From Candidatus Pelagibacter sp. IMCC9063 (lineage in GTDB: Bacteria; Pseudomonadota; Alphaproteobacteria; Pelagibacterales; Pelagibacteraceae): a DNA stretch of 64,000 bases. The position numbers and the translations under genes were made by a program. The stretch spans positions 978,001 through 1,042,000 of the forward strand of contig NC_015380.1 of NCBI RefSeq assembly GCF_000195085.1, read 5' to 3'. The notes under the pieces were generated by a model. It saw only the letters and a program-made list of their open reading frames with translations. It did no database searches and was not told the DNA's origin. Shown one piece after another: positions 56,632 through 64,000 of this stretch (position 1 is its first letter; each line of letters opens with the position of its first letter).

Positions 56632-57302
56632 AAATTTAAAGTTTTTAACAATTTAGAAGCAGCTAGCTGTTCAGCCTTTTTTTTAGAGGTTCCCTCTCCT
56701 GTACACAGTTTACTATTAGTTATTTTAACTGAAATTTTAAAGGAAGGCTTGTGCGAGGGTCCTTTGTTGGATAGGTTTTTATAAATGGGTAACACCTTGA
56801 AAAATTTTAAAGAATATTCTTGTAGTTGAGTTTTTGAATCGACTTCAACAATAGTAGATCTTTTTAAATTTTCCCTCCACAGTGATAAAACGAACTTATT
56901 AGCCTCGGAAAATCCCTTATCTAAATAAACAGCGCCTATTAGACTTTCACACAAGTCTCCGTATATTTTTTTGTGACCAATTTTATTTTTTTGTTGAGAG
57001 GAACTAAGCAAGATATATTTTCCCAAATTTAATTTTTCTATTATTTGTGAACAAGTGTCTTTATTGACCAATGATGCTAATTTTTTATCTAAAGATCCTT
57101 CTACATCTTCTGGATATAAAATTGATAATTTTGTGGCTATTACCAAGCCTAATACACGGTCGCCTATAAATTCTAATCGTTCATTGTTAGAAGCAGATAT
57201 TTTGGTAATGCTTTTGTGAGTTAAGGCCTTTTCTAAAAAATTTGTGTTTTTAAATTTTATGTTTAAAATTTTTTCTACTTTCGTTAAATAGTTTTTATCC
57301 AT
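56628..57302 (-). CDS. rnc: Ribonuclease III
   Basis: Double-strand-specific RNase processing rRNA precursors. 224 residues: signature NERLEFIGDRVLGLVIATKL, second metal site GDLCESLIGAVYLDKG, and a dsRNA-binding domain at about 155-224 (KTQLQEYSLKF ... SKKKAEQLAASKLL). The 9-residue signature and both acidic clusters are intact. Shares 1 base with lepB. Confidence 0.95.
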   Translation of the reverse strand: MDKNYLTKVEKILNIKFKNTNFLEKALTHKSITKISASNNERLEFIGDRVLGLVIATKLSILYPEDVEGSLDKKLASLVNKDTCSQIIEKLNLGKYILLSSSQQKNKIGHKKIYGDLCESLIGAVYLDKGFSEANKFVLSLWRENLKRSTIVEVDSKTQLQEYSLKFFKVLPIYKNLSNKGPSHKPSFKISVKITNSKLCTGEGTSKKKAEQLAASKLLKTLNL

Positions 57303-58030
57303 TAATTTAATCTTTTGAACAGTCGTTCAAATCTGATTGATTTATGCCAAAACCATGGTGTGAATAAATTTCCTATTTCACTGTCATTAGAAAAAAATAA
57401 AAATTGTGCTTTTCCAACTAAATTATCTTTATGGACATAGCCCACACTGGATAGAAATCGACTATCTTTTGAACAATCACGATTGTCACCCATGAAAAAA
57501 TAGTGATCACTAGGTATTTTGTACAAATCAGTATTGGTCATTGAATTCTTGGTGCTATAAAAAATGCTATAACTAACATCGGTTGAAACAGACTCTTTAA
57601 ACTCACTAACAGTGAATTTCTGATCTCCACAATATACGGAAGCTGTTTTTATAAATTTTTTATTAATTTTTTTTTGGTTAATAAATAAATTTCCATCTAT
57701 TAATTGTACAGTATCACCTGGCAATCCTATTAATCTTTTGATATAGTCTGTTCTATTATCTGTAGGAGTCTTAAAAACTATAATGTCACCACGTTCTGGT
57801 GATGTAAAAAAAATTCTATTTGAAAGTATTTTTGGACTAAAAGGTAAAGAATGCCTGCTATATCCATAAGAAAATTTTGTAACAAACAGCCTATCACCTA
57901 CTAGTAAAGTTTTTTCCATAGAGGATGAGGGAATAAAGAAGGGCTGCAATAGAAATGACCTAATGATCACAGCAAGAATTAAAGCTACAAAAATACTTTT
58001 GATATTATCAATTATTCCTTTTTTATTCAT
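57302..58030 (-). CDS. lepB: Signal peptidase I
   Basis: Membrane protease removing signal peptides of exported proteins. From ATG 58030 the protein has 242 residues; an earlier in-frame ATG at 58063 adds eleven residues that lie inside acpS and is less likely. One N-terminal membrane anchor (about 8-28), the catalytic Ser37 in FIPSSSMEKTLL, the catalytic Lys in DYIKRLIGLPGD and the late GDNRDCSKDSR are visible. ATGA overlap with the acpS stop. Confidence 0.95.
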   Translation of the reverse strand: MNKKGIIDNIKSIFVALILAVIIRSFLLQPFFIPSSSMEKTLLVGDRLFVTKFSYGYSRHSLPFSPKILSNRIFFTSPERGDIIVFKTPTDNRTDYIKRLIGLPGDTVQLIDGNLFINQKKINKKFIKTASVYCGDQKFTVSEFKESVSTDVSYSIFYSTKNSMTNTDLYKIPSDHYFFMGDNRDCSKDSRFLSSVGYVHKDNLVGKAQFLFFSNDSEIGNLFTPWFWHKSIRFERLFKRLN

Positions 58031-58395
58031 TTCTTGATTGCTATAACAAAAGCCAAAGCCCATGGATAGTCATCTGACAAGCTCAATTCGAAAGTAGTTT
58101 TTTTTAAATTCTTTTTTACAATGTTAAAATAAGGTGCCCCAGAAGGCTTATTCAAAACCTCGATATCCAAAAAAGAGACATTAGTACCAATCCCTGTTGC
58201 TAAAGACTTGGATAGCGCTTCTTTTGCTGCAAACCTAGATGCTATTTTTGATGCCTGGCCTGCTTTGTAGCTAAGAATTTTTTTGATTTCCTTGTCTGTA
58301 AAAATTTTTTTTAAAAAAGAATTTTTATTTTTTTTAACAATTCTTTCAATTCTTTTTACATTTACAATATCAGTTCCCACACCTAAAATTTTCAT
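58027..58395 (-). CDS. acpS: Holo-[acyl-carrier-protein] synthase
   Basis: Transfers 4'-phosphopantetheine from CoA to acyl carrier protein. 122 residues: GVGTDIVNVKRIERIVKK at the start with the metal-binding Asp, FTDKEIKKILSY and the signature ASRFAAKEALSKSLATGIG. The late HVSLSHD motif reads FELSLSDDYPWALA. It directly follows the end of pdxJ (0-base gap). Confidence 0.93.
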   Translation of the reverse strand: MKILGVGTDIVNVKRIERIVKKNKNSFLKKIFTDKEIKKILSYKAGQASKIASRFAAKEALSKSLATGIGTNVSFLDIEVLNKPSGAPYFNIVKKNLKKTTFELSLSDDYPWALAFVIAIKK

Positions 58396-59129
58396 TTAAT
58401 TTTTAATAATTTTAGTAAAATTTTTAATAACTTTTGTTAAGCCAAAAAAAACAGAATCTGAAATAATAAAATGACCAATATTAAATTCCAAAATTTCTTT
58501 AATTTTTTTAAACTTCTTTGCTGATAAGTAATTGAGTCCATGCCCACAATGAACACCTAAATTATTTTTTTTAGCAAATACAGCAGTTTTTTTTATTTTT
58601 TCAAATTCTAAATTCATCTTCTGTTTATTTTTGTTATTTAGTAAATTGCAAAAAGTTCCCGTATGTAGTTCTATATTATCTGCATTTAATTTGAGGGCCT
58701 GTTCTACATTTTTGATTTTAGGATCTATAAATAAAGATACTTTAATATTGTTTTTTTTAATTTTTTAATAGCTTTTGTTAGAAAAGAAACATTGTAAAAT
58801 AGATTTAACCCTCCTTCTGTTGTAAGTTCATTTCTTTTTTCAGGAACAAAACAAACGTACTTTGGTTTTATTTTTATCGCAAAAGAAAGCATTTCTCTAG
58901 TTAGTGCCATTTCTAAATTAAGTGGTTTTTTAATATTTTTTTTTAGAGTAATAACATCATCAGATTTTATGTGTCTTTGATCTTCCCTTAAATGAACCGT
59001 GATAGAATCTGCCCCTGCATTAATTGCTACCTTAGCTGCTTGTAATACAGAGGGAAAATTTTCACCTCTTGCATTTCTTAAGGTCGCGATATGGTCAATA
59101 TTAACCCCAAGTTTATACTTTGATTTCAT
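58396..59129 (-). pseudogene. pdxJ: Pyridoxine 5'-phosphate synthase, single-base frameshift
   Basis: PdxJ closes the ring of pyridoxine 5'-phosphate in vitamin B6 synthesis. The N-terminal part (59129 down to 58725) shows [27 protein letters not shown] and [16 protein letters not shown], then shifts frame in an A8 run (complement of T8 at 58751-58758) and stops. One added base continues into [27 protein letters not shown] and finally GVHCGHGLNY to 58396. Thus all catalytic parts are present in two frames, and an A9 run would restore about 243 residues. A homopolymer sequencing error is the simplest explanation. Confidence 0.85.
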
Positions 59130-59714
59130 TTATAGGATTTCTCTACTACCTGGCTTGATAGGTTTTATATTTTTTAATTTATCAGGCATATTATCTATGG
59201 CGAAGGATGGTATTTCCAATTTAATTTGAGAAATTATTTTATCTTTTATTAATAGCTCATCTCCAGATCTGTCAATAATACAAGCGTAACCAGCTATTAC
59301 ACCACCAAATTCTTGAATAGTTGCAGCGCACTCTAAGCTAGATTTTCCTGTAGTAATTACGTCTTCTACAATTAGCACATTTCTATATTTATCTAATTCA
59401 AATCCTCTCCTAAAAGTAAATTTTCCATCCACACGTTCAGTAAAAAAGGTTGGTACAGCCAAATGTCTAGCCACTTCGTAGCCAGCTAAAATTCCTCCTA
59501 TTGCAGGAGATACCACTATATCAAAAACAATTTTTGAATTTTTAATTTTGTCAGCTAAAGATTTGCAAATTTTTTCTGCTTTTTGAGGATGCATTAATAA
59601 TTTTGCACATTGAACATATTTGTCACTATGCAAACCTGAGGATAAAATAAAATGCCCTTCCATTAATGCTTCCGTTTCCTTCAAAAGATCTTTTGTTTCG
59701 TTGTCAGTTAACAT
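59130..59714 (-). CDS. pyrE: Orotate phosphoribosyltransferase
   Basis: Adds ribose phosphate to orotate in pyrimidine synthesis. 194 residues: HFILSSGLHSDKYVQ, VVSPAIGGILAGYEVAR, FTERVDGKFTFRRGF and the PRPP site VLIVEDVITTGKSSLE. Its stop abuts the pdxJ start; it overlaps the relA-type gene by 11 bases. Confidence 0.94.
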   Translation of the reverse strand: MLTDNETKDLLKETEALMEGHFILSSGLHSDKYVQCAKLLMHPQKAEKICKSLADKIKNSKIVFDIVVSPAIGGILAGYEVARHLAVPTFFTERVDGKFTFRRGFELDKYRNVLIVEDVITTGKSSLECAATIQEFGGVIAGYACIIDRSGDELLIKDKIISQIKLEIPSFAIDNMPDKLKNIKPIKPGSREIL

Positions 59715-61419
59715 TTAATCGGCTTGCCTTTCTATTTCGTATTATCTTAAAATTTAATGATCTTGCTTTTAATTCAGAAATTAAATTTGTAAAATCTTTT
59801 AAGTTATTAATTTCAATATCAAAAATAAAACTTAAGAAGTCTTCCTTTTTATCAACTAGTTCAACATTATAAATATTGCACTTATTTTGTCCTATCAAGC
59901 TACAAATTTCTCCTAGAGTACCTGCTCTGTGACTTAAAAGCACCCAAATGCTTGACTTGTGAATCTTAGTTTCTTTATTCGCTGGCATCTTATCGTGCCA
60001 ATATTTTTTTATGGATGCTTTTGCCTTTCCGGTAATGGCAAAAGAAGCCCAGTGTAAAGAGGGAGATTTTTTTTTAGATGTTAATATTTCTACTTCATCT
60101 CCATTGTTCAAAGTAGTTTGAAGCGGATATTCTTTTCCGTTAATTTTAACACCAATACAGCTATCTCCAACATCTGAATGGACTGCATATGCAAAGTCTA
60201 TAACGGTTGCATTGGATGGTAATCTTATAACTGCGCCCTTGGGAGTGAAACAAAAAACCTGATCTTGAAAAAGTTGCAATTTCGTGTACTCCAAATAATG
60301 TTCCGGGTTTTCTCCACTTTCTAAAAGGTCTACCAAATCCTTTAACCAGTTGTAACTTTTTAAAGAATCTCCACTTACTTTTTCATTCACTTTATAAATC
60401 CAATGAGAAGCAATACCCCTATCTGCAAAATCATGCATTTCAGAGGTTCTTATCTGTATTTCCATTCTTTGGCTTGATGGACCAATTACTGTCGTGTGCA
60501 ATGAGGAGTAATTGTTAGATTTGGGTGTTGATATATAATCTTTAAATCTACCTGGAACCATTTTCCAATTTTGATGAAAAATACCAAGTGCCCTATAACA
60601 GTCCTCCACATTGTCCAATATGATTCTAAAGCCCATAATATCAGTTATTTGCTCAAGTGAAATTCTTTTAGATTGTATTTTTTTCCATATAGAGAAACAT
60701 GATTTTTCCCTTCCAGTAATTTTTGCTTTAATCTGATTTTTTTCAAATAAGAGATTAATTTCATCAGAAATTTCGGAGAATAGCCTTTGAGTATTTGGGT
60801 AAACATTTTCTAAACGATCTAAAATTAAAGTTCTTGCTTCAGAGTTCAAAACTTTAAAAGACAAGTCTTCTAACTCATCTCTAACATTATGCATTCCTAT
60901 ACGGTTGGCTAAAGGTGCATAAATTTCCATTGTTTCCCTAGCAATTCTATTTTTTTTTTCTTCAGAAAGAACAGCGTCTATAGTTCTCATGTTGTGGAGA
61001 CGATCTGCTAACTTTACCAACAAGACCCTGATGTCTTTAGAGGTGGCTAAAATTAATTTCCTAAAATTTTCAGCTAAAGTAAATTCCCTATTTTTATTTT
61101 CCAATCTAGATAATTTTGTAACACCTTCAACTAATTCGGCAATTTCATTGCCAAATTTTTTTTTAACTTCATCAAAAGTAGTACCGGTATCTTCTATAGT
61201 GTCGTGCAATAAAGCTGTAGTGATTGTGGGTCCATCCAATTTAAGTTCTGCTAAAATATTAGCAACTTCCACTGGGTGATTTATATAAGGTTCTCCAGAA
61301 TCTCTTTTTTGACTAATATGAGCCTGTTCAGCAAAAAGAAAAGCATCCTTAAGTTTATTAGCATCTACAAAGGAATTGTAGCTTTTTATTTTATCAATAA
61401 GCTGATTTTGATTAAGCAT
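59704..61419 (-). CDS. (p)ppGpp synthetase/hydrolase of the RelA/SpoT family, shortened
   Basis: Stringent-response enzyme. 571 residues: HD hydrolase domain with ALLHDTIEDT and LVKLADRLHNMRTI (catalytic His-Asp pair kept); synthetase domain with GRFKDYISTPKSNNYSSLHT; TGS domain at about 385-450 (CFTPKGAVIRLPSNATVIDFAYAVHSDVGD begins it, given here only as a family description); and a C-terminal ACT domain (about 500-570, VLLSHRAGTLGEICSLIG). Between TGS and ACT only some 40 residues remain, so the helical and zinc-finger domains of long RelA/SpoT proteins are missing. Both activities are predicted, with altered ribosome binding. Confidence 0.92.
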   Translation of the reverse strand: MLNQNQLIDKIKSYNSFVDANKLKDAFLFAEQAHISQKRDSGEPYINHPVEVANILAELKLDGPTITTALLHDTIEDTGTTFDEVKKKFGNEIAELVEGVTKLSRLENKNREFTLAENFRKLILATSKDIRVLLVKLADRLHNMRTIDAVLSEEKKNRIARETMEIYAPLANRIGMHNVRDELEDLSFKVLNSEARTLILDRLENVYPNTQRLFSEISDEINLLFEKNQIKAKITGREKSCFSIWKKIQSKRISLEQITDIMGFRIILDNVEDCYRALGIFHQNWKMVPGRFKDYISTPKSNNYSSLHTTVIGPSSQRMEIQIRTSEMHDFADRGIASHWIYKVNEKVSGDSLKSYNWLKDLVDLLESGENPEHYLEYTKLQLFQDQVFCFTPKGAVIRLPSNATVIDFAYAVHSDVGDSCIGVKINGKEYPLQTTLNNGDEVEILTSKKKSPSLHWASFAITGKAKASIKKYWHDKMPANKETKIHKSSIWVLLSHRAGTLGEICSLIGQNKCNIYNVELVDKKEDFLSFIFDIEINNLKDFTNLISELKARSLNFKIIRNRKASRLNVN

Positions 61420-61441
61420 TTTTACAAACTATATCAAAAAA

Positions 61442-61945
61442 TTATATCTTAGTAATCTTATTGTCTTTAAGACATTTTATTTTTTTTATCAAAAAAGGTA
61501 TAATAACTCCTGTTCTAGGGTTTTTCCAATAAGGGTTTATTTCTGCCAGAGGCTTCAATACAAAAAGTCTGCTTTCCAAGCTATTGTGAGGAATAGTTAA
61601 ATTTACTTTTTTGTTTAAAATACTTATATTTTTAGAACGAAAATCAATTATATCTATATCTATAGTTCTTGGAGCATTTTTGAGAGATCTAACCCTTCCG
61701 AATTTTTTTTCTATCTTTAAAATTATATTTAGTAGCTTTGTCGCATGAATTTCTGAATTCGCTAATATTACTGAATTCACAAATTCAGGATCCTTAGGGT
61801 TTGGATACGCTTTTGATTTATAAAAAGATGACTTGCTTAGAATCCGAATTCCAAATTTTTCTAACTCTCTGTAAGCTTTATTAATAACGAAGGTGGAACA
61901 CCCAAATTTTGATTTTAGATTGGAGCCGAATGCCAAATAAATCAT
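61442..61945 (-). CDS. folK: 6-hydroxymethyl-7,8-dihydropterin pyrophosphokinase
   Basis: Transfers pyrophosphate from ATP to the pterin in folate synthesis. 167 residues: IYLAFGSNL at the start, SKAYPNPKDPEFVNSVI, KKFGRVRSLKNAPRTIDIDI (metal-binding DxD) and LTIPHNSLESRLFVLKPL. Shares one base with smpB upstream. Confidence 0.94.
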   Translation of the reverse strand: MIYLAFGSNLKSKFGCSTFVINKAYRELEKFGIRILSKSSFYKSKAYPNPKDPEFVNSVILANSEIHATKLLNIILKIEKKFGRVRSLKNAPRTIDIDIIDFRSKNISILNKKVNLTIPHNSLESRLFVLKPLAEINPYWKNPRTGVIIPFLIKKIKCLKDNKITKI

Positions 61946-62418
61946 TAGCTAGTTTTTCTAAAAATTCTTGACTTCTCTCTATCCCAGTCTCTATTCTTTT
62001 TAGTTTCCCTTTTATCGTGATTTTTTTTACCCTTAGCAAGAGCTATTTGTACTTTCGCTATTCCTTTTTTGTTAAAATAAATTTTAGTTGGAACTAAGCT
62101 ATAACCATCTCTATTAATTTTTCCAATCAATTTACTTATTTCTCTTTTTTTTAATAAAAGTTTCCTATTCCTTTTGGGGTCGTGATTATTGTAACTAGAT
62201 TGCAAATATTGAGGAATGTATGAATTGATTAAAAAAATCTCTCCTTCTTGATCGGTTGCATACGATTCTGAAATAGTGGCTTTGCCTGATCTTAGAGATT
62301 TTACCTCGGGTCCAACCAGCTCAATTCCAGATTCAACAATTTCTTCAAAAAAAAAATTAAAACTAGCTTTTCTGTTTTGACAAACAATGTTGTCTACAGG
62401 TTTTTTTTTTACACTCAT
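61945..62418 (-). CDS. smpB: SsrA-binding protein SmpB
   Basis: Binds tmRNA for rescue of stalled ribosomes. 157 residues: [59 protein letters not shown] (spread over about 65-90), [26 protein letters not shown] and the basic tail [12 protein letters not shown]. Starts directly after the dapA stop. tmRNA itself was not found here. Confidence 0.96.
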   Translation of the reverse strand: MSVKKKPVDNIVCQNRKASFNFFFEEIVESGIELVGPEVKSLRSGKATISESYATDQEGEIFLINSYIPQYLQSSYNNHDPKRNRKLLLKKREISKLIGKINRDGYSLVPTKIYFNKKGIAKVQIALAKGKKNHDKRETKKNRDWDREKSRIFRKTS

Positions 62419-63291
62419 TTAAATAATAGACAAATCTGCCAAAACTTGCTTGATTTGCTGCTTCGAACCTTCAGTGCCCTTTACCAATGGTAGTCTGACA
62501 TCATCAGTCATAAGCCCTAGTAGCATTAAAGAATATTTTGCTGGAACGGGATTACTTTCAACAAACATAACTTCATGCAAAGGTAACAATTGATCAAAAA
62601 GTCTTTTGGCTCTTTCGTCTTCACCAGCAAGAGACAAGCGATGAAATTCTGAACAAATTTTTGGCGCTACATTGGATGAGACTGAAATGCACCCAGAACC
62701 TCCTCTTTTGTTGAATTCAAAACTATTTTCGTCATTACCGCTGAGCATCAAAAAATCTTTGCCCATAAGATTTCTTTGCTCTGTAGCTCTATCAAGATTT
62801 CCAGTTGCGTCCTTCACTCCAATAATGTTCTTTAATTCATATAGCCGTGCCATAGTTTCCACAGACATATCTACAACTGAGCGTCCTGGAATATTATAAA
62901 TAACAATAGGAATACCTACGCTATCATTTATAGCTTTGTAGTGCTGATACAAACCTTCTTGAGTTGGTTTGTTATAATAAGGAGTAACAACCAATGCCGC
63001 ATCAGCATTTGCTAATTCTGCATATTTTGTAAGCTCAATGGCTTCTTTGGTCGAATTAGAACCCGTGCCAGCAATTACGGGAACTCTTCCTTTTGAAATT
63101 TTAACAGTTAAATCTATAATTTGCTTATGCTCATTGTGCTCTAAAGTTGGCGACTCACCTGTAGTTCCTCCTGGAACTAAGCCATTTGAACCGTTTAAAA
63201 TCTGAAACTCTACAAATTTTTCAAAACTTTCAATATCTAAATCACCATTTTTGAATGGTGTGACCATTGCTGTTATTGAACCTTTGAACAT
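62419..63291 (-). CDS. dapA: 4-hydroxy-tetrahydrodipicolinate synthase
   Basis: First committed step of lysine and meso-diaminopimelate synthesis. 290 residues: GSITAMVTPFKNGDLD, GTTGESPTLEHNEH, ALVVTPYYNKPTQEGLYQHY with the catalytic Tyr, and the Schiff-base Lys in NIIGVKDATGNLDR. Divergent from the lytic transglycosylase gene, with 62 bases between; first gene of dapA-smpB-folK. Confidence 0.96.
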   Translation of the reverse strand: MFKGSITAMVTPFKNGDLDIESFEKFVEFQILNGSNGLVPGGTTGESPTLEHNEHKQIIDLTVKISKGRVPVIAGTGSNSTKEAIELTKYAELANADAALVVTPYYNKPTQEGLYQHYKAINDSVGIPIVIYNIPGRSVVDMSVETMARLYELKNIIGVKDATGNLDRATEQRNLMGKDFLMLSGNDENSFEFNKRGGSGCISVSSNVAPKICSEFHRLSLAGEDERAKRLFDQLLPLHEVMFVESNPVPAKYSLMLLGLMTDDVRLPLVKGTEGSKQQIKQVLADLSII

Positions 63292-63353
63292 AGTTTGCCT
63301 ATAGTATAATTATTTTAAATATAACATAAAAGAGTTAATTATTAACCTTATTA

Positions 63354-64000
63354 ATGAAGCATCTTAATCTTACAGTACTAATTACAATCTTATTACATTT
63401 TCAGATTGAGTATTCTGAAGCGGGACTGATATCTCCAGTAGAGAAACCTTTATTTGAAACAAGTCAAAGCAATTCACAGATTAATAACAAAAAAATTAAA
63501 CCAGAACCAGTTTCTAATATAAAAGAAAAAACAAAATTAAAGCCTCCTAGTAAATTTAATAATAAAAATAATATTGTTAAAAAACCTACAATAAACAAAA
63601 AAAACTTAAAGGCAGCAAAGACAAATCTAAGCAATACAAGCGCTTCTTTAGCTGGTGGGTTCATACCACCTAGTAAGCCCTTGTTGTTAGGTTTTTCGGA
63701 AACGTCCTCTACTATATTAAAGGATAAAGATTTTAATTTAGCAAAAAAAACTTTTGCCTATGTGAAGCGAAAATCTTGGAATTCAGCATTTAAAACAGCT
63801 AATAAATCTTCTGACCGATTGTTATTAAAAATAGTCACCTGGATGTATTTAAAAGAAAGCAATAACAATTCTACATTTAGGGACTATAAAAAATTTATTG
63901 ATCAAAATCAAAATTGGCCAAGAATATCTCGTTTAAGGTATCTAGCTGAGCACAAAATTAACTACAAAGATTTATCTGCTATTGAAGTGATTGATTTTTT
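63354..64000 (+). CDS. Soluble lytic transglycosylase, N-terminal part (3' end outside window)
   Basis: Open frame of at least 215 codons from ATG 63354 to the window edge. It starts with a signal peptide (TVLITILLHFQIEYSEA), then a lysine- and asparagine-rich linker (about 25-105). From about 120 come helical repeats like the superhelical U domain of Slt70-type enzymes (DFNLAKKTFAYVKRKSWNSA, WPRISRLRYLAEHKI). The catalytic domain would lie beyond the window, so the call rests on this domain and on the common alphaproteobacterial pairing of an slt gene with dapA. Confidence 0.65.
   Translation, partial: MKHLNLTVLITILLHFQIEYSEAGLISPVEKPLFETSQSNSQINNKKIKPEPVSNIKEKTKLKPPSKFNNKNNIVKKPTINKKNLKAAKTNLSNTSASLAGGFIPPSKPLLLGFSETSSTILKDKDFNLAKKTFAYVKRKSWNSAFKTANKSSDRLLLKIVTWMYLKESNNNSTFRDYKKFIDQNQNWPRISRLRYLAEHKINYKDLSAIEVIDF

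Overview
The window is a gene-dense, strongly AT-rich bacterial chromosome segment (G+C looks near 30 % by eye; not computed). Gene content and order are alphaproteobacterial: an NDUFS4-type complex I accessory protein, CtaA-type heme A synthase, sdhE divergent from recG, uvrA-ssb-gyrA-coaD-ppi-tgt, glyA-nrdR-ribD-ribE-ribBX-ribH-nusB, relA-pyrE-pdxJ-acpS-lepB-rnc-era-recO, and rpmF-plsX beside bamE and hppA. Very short spacers, many 4-base ATGA overlaps and trimmed proteins suggest a streamlined free-living marine lineage of the SAR11/HIMB59 kind. That placement is an inference from style and synteny.

Layout. 1-3.8 kb: tail of an acetoacetyl-CoA synthetase, a stand-alone inverse-autotransporter barrel with an unrecognised secreted partner, a candidate structured RNA with terminator, two serine tRNAs and a frameshifted membrane-protein gene between them; this is the most accessory-looking part. 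4-8.3 kb: cell-wall and replication operon mltB-rlpA-dacA-tmk continuing into ihfA-merR-rpmG. 8.3-18.9 kb: chorismate mutase, ctaA, rplM-rpsI, argC-hom-glpX-recJ, tRNA-Glu, gpx-nhaA, tRNA-Pro, NDUFS4 homologue and an SbmA/BacA-like transporter. 18.9-32.4 kb: recG, sdhE, yajC-secD-secF, uvrA, ssb-gyrA-coaD-ppi-tgt. 32.4-38.5 kb: tRNA-Lys, a 48-residue zinc-ribbon protein, M48 protease, DUF502 protein, a signal-less ModA-like protein, O6-methylguanine methyltransferase, a tyrosine recombinase preceded by a core-site-like inverted repeat, and a two-domain glycosyltransferase. 38.5-64 kb, mostly minus strand: tatD, metG, holB, plsX, rpmF; bamE (plus); hppA; riboflavin operon; glyA; rpiB; broken hemB (plus); flavin reductase; parC; recO-era-rnc-lepB-acpS-broken pdxJ-pyrE-relA; folK-smpB-dapA; and the start of a divergent soluble lytic transglycosylase.

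Working together: most genes are housekeeping (replication, repair, wall recycling, riboflavin/PLP/heme supply, protein export, stringent response). Two conserved operons appear to have exchanged partners: tmk is followed by ihfA-merR, and plsX by holB-metG-tatD. Inverting the 34 kb between these joints restores both usual orders, so the window seems to carry an inversion with fabH missing at the joint.

Three genes (membrane protein near 3 kb, hemB, pdxJ) each carry one single-base frameshift, two of them in 8-base A/T runs. hemB and pdxJ are normally indispensable, so sequence error is as likely as decay. The least explained elements are the barrel/partner pair, the RNA after it, and the inverted repeat in front of the recombinase.
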